Source of the DNA: JAKOQB01 sp036824465 | Lineage (GTDB): Bacteria > Pseudomonadota > Gammaproteobacteria > Burkholderiales > Burkholderiaceae_F | NCBI GenBank assembly: GCA_036824465.1 | Contig: DAITAC010000078.1 | Coordinates: forward strand, 1-19,875 | Length of the DNA: 19,875 nucleotides | Direction: 5' to 3' | In this document: piece after piece, positions 7,193 through 13,197 of the stretch | Numbering within the stretch: position 1 is the stretch's first letter | Layout: each line of letters begins with the position of its first letter | Notes under the pieces: model-generated | The model's database searches: none | What the model saw: only the letters and a program-made list of their open reading frames with translations | Told to the model about the DNA's origin: nothing | Program-made: the position numbers and the translations under genes

Positions 7193-7594
7193 CTACGGCT
7201 TCCACAACTTCACCAGCCGCGCGCGGCGAATCTGCTTGTCATGCGTTGCCAGCGGCATGGCATGCGCGCGCGCGGTCGCGACGATCAGTCGGTCGGCAGG
7301 GTCGCCGTGAAAGCTGTCTGGAAGGCCGTCCAGGGCGACGATGACTTCAACATCCAGCGGGAGCACCTTGAGCACATTCGGGCCGGCGGCAGCCTGCAGC
7401 CAGGCAGCAAAGGGCACGGGCAGTTCCAGCCGTCTCTTGGCGTGGAGCATCTGCGCTTCCCACAGGCTGATGGCAGAGATGCAAACTTCACCTCGGCCGG
7501 CGGCCCCGTCAACGGCAGTGCGTTCCCGTTGCGACAACGAAGGTTGGGGCAGCAGCCACCCAATCCATACGTGCGTGTCGAGCAGAACGCTCAA
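7193..7594 (-). CDS. VapC-type PIN-domain ribonuclease toxin
   Basis: The 133-aa PIN-domain protein is predicted to be a metal-dependent RNase that cleaves RNA and is blocked by the upstream antitoxin. The acidic residues are in their usual places: Asp6 in LLDTHVWIG, Glu46 in SLWEAQ, Asp101 in GDPADRLIVATA and Asp119 in ATHDKQI. The start is TTG at 7592-7594. It overlaps the antitoxin stop as TTGA, which indicates translational coupling and lower toxin initiation. The gene ends at the conserved LVKLWKP. Family assignment is firm; the RNA target is unknown. Confidence 0.9.
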   Translation of the reverse strand: MSVLLDTHVWIGWLLPQPSLSQRERTAVDGAAGRGEVCISAISLWEAQMLHAKRRLELPVPFAAWLQAAAGPNVLKVLPLDVEVIVALDGLPDSFHGDPADRLIVATARAHAMPLATHDKQIRRARLVKLWKP

Positions 7595-7836
7595 CGCAGC
7601 GCCTCAAAGTCCTCGTCGTGCAGAACCGATTCGCCTGGTTCGGCGAGCAGACGGCCACCGAGCGCCCGCAGCTCTTCCCAAGGCCGCTGCATGCGCGCAC
7701 CTACGGCCGGCAATGGCGGCTGCAACCGTGCTACCACTTTGCCGCGACGCGTGATCGTGACCGGTCGACCGCTCTTTTCCACGCGGCGAATGATATCGAG
7801 GCAGTGCTGTTTGAACTCGGTAACCGAAATATCCAT
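7591..7836 (-). CDS. Phd/YefM-type antitoxin of the PIN toxin
   Basis: The 81-aa antitoxin carries a Phd/YefM N-terminal DNA-binding fold: MDISVTEFKQHCLDIIRRVE, then GRPVTITRRGKVVARLQP. The C-terminal half is expected to bind and inhibit the toxin (residues about 50-81, with WEELRALGG and HDEDFEALR). It precedes its toxin with a four-base overlap. No Shine-Dalgarno is seen before the ATG at 7834-7836. Its promoter places the predicted first transcribed base at the A of this ATG, suggesting a leaderless message. A perfect palindrome in the promoter is a good candidate for autorepression. Confidence 0.9.
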   Translation of the reverse strand: MDISVTEFKQHCLDIIRRVEKSGRPVTITRRGKVVARLQPPLPAVGARMQRPWEELRALGGRLLAEPGESVLHDEDFEALR

Positions 7837-7842
7837 TTTGCG

Positions 7843-7871
7843 ATTCTAAATGGCCATTTCGATCGGTTCAA
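7843..7871 (-). promoter_or_regulatory. Antitoxin-toxin promoter with palindromic operator in the spacer
   Basis: On the minus strand, a TTGAAC -35 box (7866-7871) and a TAGAAT -10 box (7843-7848) are 17 bases apart. The perfect 12-base palindrome AAATGGCCATTT (7848-7859) fills most of the spacer and shares one base with the -10 box. A bound Phd-type antitoxin there would block polymerase. The A of the ATG (7836) is seven bases past the -10 box, where transcription is expected to start. Confidence 0.65.
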
Positions 7872-7884
7872 GAGCCAATTCGCC

Positions 7885-8005
7885 TGGAGGATTCCTCGCG
7901 GCATTTCCCAGACGCGCGATCGATCGATACGTGATTCCGCTGTGATGCGCGAGCCCACCCTCGCAAGCGCGCTGGCTGGAGTCGTCCACATAGCAGCCTT
8001 GCAAG
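7885..8005 (-). pseudogene. Fragment of a D-lactate dehydrogenase 3' end
   Basis: Read on the minus strand, this stretch encodes GC, seven diverged residues, then QRACEGGLAHHSGITYRSI. It matches the C-terminus of the intact enzyme at 9477-12308 (GC, diverged residues, SRTCEIGLAHHSGVRYRSI). DNA identity is high in the GCTCGCGCATCACAGCGG core. No start codon or upstream domains are attached. A weaker match may extend to about 8145 in another frame. The 358 bases between the antitoxin and the protease gene hold this fragment and the antitoxin promoter; I see no gene in the rest. Confidence 0.65.
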
Positions 8006-8194
8006 TTCGGTCACGGATTTGTGGATGAGGACCTGTCTCACGCGGTGGATCGGTTGACGCGCCGGTCGCACCTGCCGCACGATCAGCCGCGCGTTTGTCT
8101 GCAACATTGCCCAGGGCATTCGCGTGAATAGAGGCTTCCGACGGGAACACTTCGTCAGGCAATCGTTTGACAAGCATTCGACAGGAGGCAAGCG

Positions 8195-9193
8195 ATGCGA
8201 CTTGAGTCGGTTCGCGAAATAAAGGCGCAGGCGCTGCAAAGCGTTGTTCAGCCGATGCTGGCAGCGGCGCCGCGCAAGCTCGGGCTGGCCTATGCGGCGG
8301 CGCCGCTCAAGGCGACGCGGTCGACGCAGCAGTTGCTGGCGCTCGGTGTGGCGCCGGCGGGCAAGGGCGAGTTCAGGCTGGCGGTGCGCCTGCAGCGGCA
8401 CAGCCTGGTGGAAGGAGCCGAGCTCGACCGATTGAAGGAAATGGCACGCGGCGAAATCGATGTGCGCTTCATCGGGCGCGTGGAGAAGCGAGCCGCACTC
8501 TGGCATCAGACTCGCAATCGGCCGCTCTTGCTGGGCGGATCGGTTGCGCACTACAAGGTGACGGCCGGCAGTCTCGGAGGATTTGTCCGCCCGCGTGACG
8601 GAGACGCCATTCACATCCTGTCCAACAATCACGTTCTGGCGAACGAGAATTCTGCGGTCAAGGGCGACGCCATTCTTCAACCCGGTCCGTACGACGGCGG
8701 CACGCGCAGCCGGGATCGCATCGCGCAACTCGATCACTTCATCGGGCTGCAGCTCAGGCGTCGCAACTTCGTCGACTGTGCGATGGCCCGATTGCTTCCG
8801 GGGATCGAATTCGACGCGTCCACGCTCACCGGCCTCGGAAAACTCAAGGGGGTTTCGCCGAAGCCGGTCGACGAGGGCACGCGGGTCGCAAAAGTGGGTC
8901 GTACCACCGGGGTCACGCGCGGCCGCATCACTGCGTTCGAACTGGACGATGTCGTGGTGGCCTACGACATCGGCAACGTGAGCTTTGACAACCAGATCGA
9001 AATCGACGGCGTGGGGAGCGGCCCATTCTCCGACGGCGGAGATAGTGGCTCGCTGATCGTCGATCGCGGTGGTTATGCGGTGGCACAGCTCTTCGCCGGC
9101 TCGGATACGGGCGGTCGGAGCGGTCGCGGTCTGACCTATGCCACGCCGATCCAGACCGTGCTCGATCAGTTGAAAGTTGACCTGATATTCTGA
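8195..9193 (+). CDS. Trypsin-like serine protease with an N-terminal accessory domain
   Basis: The 332-aa protein has a chymotrypsin-like catalytic triad in the right order: His146 in LSNNHVLAN, Asp194 in NFVDCAMARL and Ser284 in SDGGDSGSLIVD. The oxyanion region and the C-terminal strand TYATPIQTVL are also present. No signal peptide or membrane segment is seen, which suggests a cytoplasmic protease or a role in maturation. Residues about 48-99 form a separate small domain (LGVAPAGKGEFRLAVRLQ to FIGRVEKR), which resembles the protein encoded directly downstream. The ATG has a strong ribosome site, AGGAGG at 8183-8188. The family resembles bacterial trypsin-like peptidases of the NAL1-like kind; the substrate is unknown. 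It lies between a broken and an intact copy of the D-lactate dehydrogenase 3' end. Confidence 0.85.
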   Translation: MRLESVREIKAQALQSVVQPMLAAAPRKLGLAYAAAPLKATRSTQQLLALGVAPAGKGEFRLAVRLQRHSLVEGAELDRLKEMARGEIDVRFIGRVEKRAALWHQTRNRPLLLGGSVAHYKVTAGSLGGFVRPRDGDAIHILSNNHVLANENSAVKGDAILQPGPYDGGTRSRDRIAQLDHFIGLQLRRRNFVDCAMARLLPGIEFDASTLTGLGKLKGVSPKPVDEGTRVAKVGRTTGVTRGRITAFELDDVVVAYDIGNVSFDNQIEIDGVGSGPFSDGGDSGSLIVDRGGYAVAQLFAGSDTGGRSGRGLTYATPIQTVLDQLKVDLIF

Positions 9194-9197
9194 ACGC

Positions 9198-9422
9198 ATG
9201 TCGGCTCACGCAACGATCGAAAAGGCCCGCGCTGCCAAGGATGAGGCGAAACGCCGTCTGGCCGATCGCGCCGACGTCGTCGGTGTGGGTGTCACGCGTC
9301 GTGGCAAAGGCTATGCGGTCAAGGTCAATCTTGGCCAGGCCGTGGACCCGACCTCGGTACCGCACACGCTGAAGGGCGTGCCGTTGGTGTTCGAGGTGGT
9401 GGGCAAGCTGCGCAAGCGCTAA
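9198..9422 (+). CDS. Small partner protein of the trypsin-like protease (74 aa)
   Basis: It starts four bases after the protease stop with no ribosome site of its own, so it is probably coupled to the protease gene. The first 25 residues look like a charged helix (IEKARAAKDEAKRRLADR). The rest is a small beta-rich domain, VVGVGVTRRGKGYAVKVNL to GVPLVFEVVGKLRKR. This aligns with residues about 48-99 of the upstream protease: GV, three or four residues, GKG, then a hydrophobic strand, and at the end an [IV]G[RK][VL][ER]KR motif. A stand-alone copy of a protease N-terminal domain could be an inhibitor, chaperone or regulatory subunit; this is inference. The operon and the domain similarity are seen in the sequence. 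Confidence 0.75.
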   Translation: MSAHATIEKARAAKDEAKRRLADRADVVGVGVTRRGKGYAVKVNLGQAVDPTSVPHTLKGVPLVFEVVGKLRKR

Positions 9423-9476
9423 AGCCGCCGCGTTTCCGGTCCGTCGTTGCTCGCGGACGTCTGTTCTGCGCAGGCG

Positions 9477-12308
9477 CTATTCAATAGCCGGCTTGCTGCA
9501 GGAATCCACCAGGTGCACGATCGATCGATACCTGACGCCGCTGTGATGCGCGAGCCCGATCTCGCAGGTGCGACTGGTTGAGTAGCCCGCATTGCAGCCC
9601 GGCGGCAACGCGGTCTTCAGGTCGCGCAGCGCGTGCGCGTTCAGTTCCGGCGTGGTGAAACCCTTGTCACCGGCCCAGCCGCAGCAGCCGACTTCGGCCG
9701 GCACCACGACGTGCTCGGCGCAACTCGCTGCCACTTGCCGCAGCACCTCTTCCAGCCCCTGCTTACGCACGCTGCACACCGGGTGGACGGCGACGCCGCC
9801 CGTCTGTTTTGTGACTTGCAGACGTGGCAGCACGAGTTCGTTCAGTGCCTCTGCAATGTCGAGCACGCGCAGGCGGCCTTCGAGGAAACGCTTCATCCGG
9901 TACGCGCACGGACTGGTATCAAAAACGATCGGCAGTTTTCCGCCATCGCTTGCGTCGCGCAGCACGGCTTCGAGCTCGGCGGACTTCCTGTCGGCGGTCG
10001 ACATCAGTCCTTTGCTTTCGAACGGTTGGCCGCAGCACAGTTCGGGCAATTCGCGCGGATAGACGACGCCGAATCCCGCCCGGCGCAAAACGCGGTCGGT
10101 GACGGTCGGCACGTCGTCAGTGTCATCACCGCGCGCTGGGCCCATGTTGCGCGTGGCGCAGCTCGGAAAGTAGACGACGCCATCGCCGGCGGAGCGCGTC
10201 TGCGGCGCAACGAAATGCGCGGCGCGCGGCATCTGCACGGTCCACAGCGGCGTGCGGTTGCCCGAGAGCTTGCGCAGACCGCCGACGATTCCATCCATTG
10301 CGCGCGTGCCGATGGCTCCGTGCATCAGATCGGCGGCGGTGAGTCCGGCCCGCACGCCGGCGGTGGTTGCGCCGTAGTGGGCGGCGACCGTGTCCGCGAT
10401 TCGGTTTGCAGCAACGCCGGCGCGGCTGCCGCGCAGCGCCTTGATCAACTTGCCGGTTTCGATGTCGACCGGGCACGCGGTGGCGCACAGTCCGCATCCA
10501 GCGCAGGTGTCGATGCCGGCGTAGTCGTACAAGCGGCGCAGCTCGCGCGCGTCTTCACCGGCGGCGTCGCGACGCGCGATCTCGCGCCAGCTCGTGATCC
10601 GCTGTCGCGGCGACAGCGTGAGGCCGGCCGACGGGCACTTCGGTTCGCAGAAACCACACTCGATGCACTTGTCCACCAGCGGATCGGCCGGCGGCAGCGG
10701 CTTCAGGTGCCGCAAGTGCGACCGCGCGTCGTCGGTGAGGATCACGCCGGGATTGAGCAGTCCGGCCGGATCGAACAGCCGCTTGATCTCCGCCATCAGC
10801 AGCACGCCGTCACGGCCCCACTCGAGTTCGACGAACGGCGCCATGTTGCGGCCGGTGCCGTGCTCGGCCTTCAGCGCACCGTCGTACTTGCCGACCACGA
10901 GTTGCGCCACGCCGTCCATGAAGCGCGCGTAGCGCTCGACCTCTTCGTTGGTGGAGAAGTCCTGCGTGAACACGAAGTGCAGGTTGCCTTCGAGCGCGTG
11001 GCCGAAGATGATGCCTTCAAGGTAGCCGTGCGCGCGCAGCAGTCGCTGCAGGTCAATCGTCGCATCGGCCAGGCGCTCGATCGGGAACGCCACGTCCTCG
11101 ATGATCACCGTGGTGCCGGTCGCGCGCACTGCGCCCACGGACGGAAAGGTGCCCTTGCGCACTTTCCACAGCAGCGCGCATTCGTGCGCATCGCGCGTGA
11201 ACGAGATCGGCGTTGCGGTCGCGATTCCGGCGAGCGTGTGTTCGATGGCGGCGAGGTTGGCGTCCAGCGCCGCGCTGTCGGCCGCACGCGTTTCCACCAG
11301 AAGCGCAGCGCCATCGGCGGGCAGCGCGCGGATCGCGGGCGGCAGCCCCGGCTTGTGCTCCACGCTGGCCAGCGCGGCGCGGTCCATCAGTTCCACTGCC
11401 TCGACCGGCGCGGACTTCAGCCGCGTCACCGCTTCGCAGGCGGTGCGCAAGTCGTTGAACAGGATCAGCGCCGTTGCCTTGTCGGCGTAATCGGGCACGG
11501 TGCGGTAGGTGATCGACGCGATGAACGCGAGCGTGCCCTCCGAGCCGATCAGCAGGTGCGTCAGGATGTCCAACGGATCGTCGAAATCCACCAGCGCGTT
11601 CAGGCCGTAGCCGGTCGTGTTCTTCATCCGGTACTTGTGGCGGATGCGCGCGGCGAGGAATTCGTTGCGCCTGGTCCGCTGCGCGAGCGTAGCGAGCCCC
11701 AGCAGCAGTTCGGCGTGCGACTGTTTGAATGCCGTAATCGAGGTCGGGTCCTCGGTGTCGAGCACCGCGCCGTCGGCGAGGACGACGCGCATGCCCGCCA
11801 GCGTGTGGTAGCTGTTGTCGCGCGTGCCGCAGCACATGCCGCTGGCATTGTTCGCGGCGATGCCGCCGATCTTGGCCGCGTCGATCGACGCCGGGTCCGG
11901 ACCGATCTTGCGGCCATGCGGTGCGAGCAGGCGGTTTGCGGTGCCGCCGATGACGCCGGGCTGCAGGCGGATTGTCTCGGCGTTCAGCCCAACCTGTGCG
12001 CCACGCCAGCCATCGCCGAGCAGCATCAGCACCGAATCCGAGATCGCCTGCCCGGACAGACTGGTGCCGGCGGCGCGGAACGTCACCGGTGCGCGATGCT
12101 TTGCGCACGCGCGCAGCACGCCGATCACCTCGTCCTCGGTGTTCACCACGGCGACGATCATCGGCACCAGCCGGTAGAAGCTGGCGTCCGTGCCGTAGGC
12201 GAGTCGACGCAACGCATCAGTGACGACCTGTGCGGACGGCAAAAGCAGCGCAAGCTCCGCCGCGAGTGCGTCGTAGGTCGGCGAAAATGGCGGATGGCGA
12301 TCGGGCAT
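9477..12308 (-). CDS. D-lactate dehydrogenase, FAD and 4Fe-4S type (about 943 aa)
   Basis: Predicted to oxidise D-lactate (or a similar 2-hydroxy acid) to pyruvate and pass electrons through FAD and iron-sulfur clusters to a quinone or other respiratory carrier. It closely resembles the large D-lactate dehydrogenases of Pseudomonas. From the ATG at 12306-12308: an FAD-binding PCMH domain with TFRAAGTSLSGQ (77-88), IGPDPAS (135-141) and LLIGSEGTL (252-260); a C-terminal FAD-oxidase domain with the HALEGNLHF motif (437-445); two 4Fe-4S sites (Cys548/551/554/558 and Cys602/605/608/612); and two CCG-type modules (ELCCGQPF, VGCCGWAGDKG). Longer open frame upstream to 13070 overlaps the divergent sodC and is not family-like. 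A palindrome lies 33 bases upstream. Substrate is inferred from similarity; glycolate or 2-hydroxyglutarate are less likely alternatives. Confidence 0.9.
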   Translation of the reverse strand: MPDRHPPFSPTYDALAAELALLLPSAQVVTDALRRLAYGTDASFYRLVPMIVAVVNTEDEVIGVLRACAKHRAPVTFRAAGTSLSGQAISDSVLMLLGDGWRGAQVGLNAETIRLQPGVIGGTANRLLAPHGRKIGPDPASIDAAKIGGIAANNASGMCCGTRDNSYHTLAGMRVVLADGAVLDTEDPTSITAFKQSHAELLLGLATLAQRTRRNEFLAARIRHKYRMKNTTGYGLNALVDFDDPLDILTHLLIGSEGTLAFIASITYRTVPDYADKATALILFNDLRTACEAVTRLKSAPVEAVELMDRAALASVEHKPGLPPAIRALPADGAALLVETRAADSAALDANLAAIEHTLAGIATATPISFTRDAHECALLWKVRKGTFPSVGAVRATGTTVIIEDVAFPIERLADATIDLQRLLRAHGYLEGIIFGHALEGNLHFVFTQDFSTNEEVERYARFMDGVAQLVVGKYDGALKAEHGTGRNMAPFVELEWGRDGVLLMAEIKRLFDPAGLLNPGVILTDDARSHLRHLKPLPPADPLVDKCIECGFCEPKCPSAGLTLSPRQRITSWREIARRDAAGEDARELRRLYDYAGIDTCAGCGLCATACPVDIETGKLIKALRGSRAGVAANRIADTVAAHYGATTAGVRAGLTAADLMHGAIGTRAMDGIVGGLRKLSGNRTPLWTVQMPRAAHFVAPQTRSAGDGVVYFPSCATRNMGPARGDDTDDVPTVTDRVLRRAGFGVVYPRELPELCCGQPFESKGLMSTADRKSAELEAVLRDASDGGKLPIVFDTSPCAYRMKRFLEGRLRVLDIAEALNELVLPRLQVTKQTGGVAVHPVCSVRKQGLEEVLRQVAASCAEHVVVPAEVGCCGWAGDKGFTTPELNAHALRDLKTALPPGCNAGYSTSRTCEIGLAHHSGVRYRSIVHLVDSCSKPAIE

Positions 12309-12340
12309 GCGGCACCGTAACAGCGGAATCGACCATGCAT

Positions 12341-12364
12341 TTGCGATGGGGCAAACCGTCGCAA
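12341..12364. promoter_or_regulatory. Candidate operator upstream of the D-lactate dehydrogenase
   Basis: Nine-base arms TTGCGATGG and CCGTCGCAA are inverted repeats with one mismatch, separated by six bases. The site is 33 bases upstream of the dehydrogenase ATG in the divergent region with sodC, a position suited to a lactate-responsive repressor. The regulator is not identified. Confidence 0.4.
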
Positions 12365-12373
12365 CGCCGGCGT

Positions 12374-12420
12374 CCGGCTCCCGTCGCGGCGTGGGGACAT
12401 ATTCGCTCCTGCGGAGCCGG
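12374..12420 (+). other. Inverted repeats with alternative pairing upstream of sodC
   Basis: CCGGCTCC (12374-12381) pairs perfectly with GGAGCCGG (12413-12420) across 31 bases. The nearer GCTCC (12405-12409) can instead pair with GGAGC (12413-12417) around a TGC loop. Whether this is transcribed is unknown. No -10 or -35 boxes of good quality were found in the region. Confidence 0.3.
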
Positions 12421-12479
12421 AGTGCTAGTGTCCGCACCGCCGCTGCTCCGTGATGGCAGCAAAGACAAGGAGAATTTCG

Positions 12480-13046
12480 ATGAAGGTACAACTTGCGGCG
12501 ATTCTCGCCGGTACGCTGACACTGGCTGGCTGTTCGACCATGAATTCGATGTGGGAGTCGACCAGGAACTGGGTGGGCGGTCTGGGCGGATCCTCTGCGC
12601 CCGGCGCCGTCGCCGAACTGAAACCGACGCAGGCAAGCAGCACGGCGGGCACGGTGCGCTTTGCTAAACAAGGCAACAAGCTGCTGGTGACAGCCGACCT
12701 CACCGGCCTGCGGCCGAGTGCGGAGCACGGCTTCCATGTGCATGAAAAAGGCGACTGCTCCGCACCGGACGGCACCAGCGCCGGCGGGCACTTCAACCCG
12801 GGCGGCAAGCCGCATGCGCATTACGGTCAGGGCGAGCGGCACGCGGGCGACATGCCAAATCTGAAGTCCGACGCCAACGGCCGCGCCAGCTATCGCTTTG
12901 AAAGCGAAGCGCTGAGTCTCGAGGGCGCGTCGAGCGTGATCGGCCGCAGCGTGATCGTGCACCGCGATCCGGACGACTACAAGTCGCAGCCGGCCGGCAA
13001 TTCCGGGCCGCGAGTTGCGTGCGGGCTGATCGTCGCGGCGAAGTAG
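12480..13046 (+). CDS. sodC: Cu/Zn superoxide dismutase, lipoprotein
   Basis: Converts superoxide to hydrogen peroxide and oxygen in the periplasm. The 188-aa protein has a lipoprotein signal ending LAGC with the lipidated cysteine at 18, so it is probably anchored to a membrane. All metal ligands are visible: copper His86, His88 and His161; bridging His104 in GGHFNP; zinc His112, His121 and Asp124. The disulfide pair is Cys93 and Cys181. I chose the ATG at 12480 because AAGGAG at 12467-12472 lies seven bases upstream and the signal peptide begins there; the frame is open further upstream to 12450 but adds nothing family-like. It is divergent from the D-lactate dehydrogenase. Confidence 0.95.
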   Translation: MKVQLAAILAGTLTLAGCSTMNSMWESTRNWVGGLGGSSAPGAVAELKPTQASSTAGTVRFAKQGNKLLVTADLTGLRPSAEHGFHVHEKGDCSAPDGTSAGGHFNPGGKPHAHYGQGERHAGDMPNLKSDANGRASYRFESEALSLEGASSVIGRSVIVHRDPDDYKSQPAGNSGPRVACGLIVAAK

Positions 13047-13094
13047 TTCAGACCTTGTCAGGCGCGGCACGGGACGCCCGCAGGCGTCAAGCGG

Positions 13095-13116
13095 CCGCGC
13101 GTTGCTGACCGCGCGG
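13095..13116 (+). terminator. GC hairpin after sodC
   Basis: A seven-base-pair stem (CCGCGCG and CGCGCGG) with an eight-base loop lies 49 bases after the stop. No T run follows, so intrinsic termination is uncertain. Confidence 0.35.
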
Positions 13117-13197
13117 ACCTTGTATCCGGCGGTATCAGTGCACGGAATGCAGGGCGCCGCCGCTTAGAATCGGGGCGCCCTCAATCCGGATCCCCGA

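Noticed and set aside
8107..8134. Possible promoter TTGCCC-N16-TAGAGG before the protease
   Set aside because: The -10 box matches consensus too poorly to report as a feature.
7868..9199. 443-codon frame antisense to the trypsin-like protease
   Set aside because: The plus-strand frame has the complete catalytic triad and a strong ribosome site; the antisense frame shows no motif.
9439..9458. Hairpin between the small partner gene and the D-lactate dehydrogenase
   Set aside because: Only a five-base stem with a ten-base loop and no T run; too weak to call a terminator.
9633..12320. 895-codon open frame antisense to the D-lactate dehydrogenase
   Set aside because: The minus-strand frame carries clear FAD and Fe-S motifs; the plus frame has none and is a mirror of codon bias.
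12309..13070. N-terminal extension of the D-lactate dehydrogenase frame through sodC
   Set aside because: Family members begin close to the ATG at 12308, and the extension would run antisense through a gene with all superoxide dismutase ligands.
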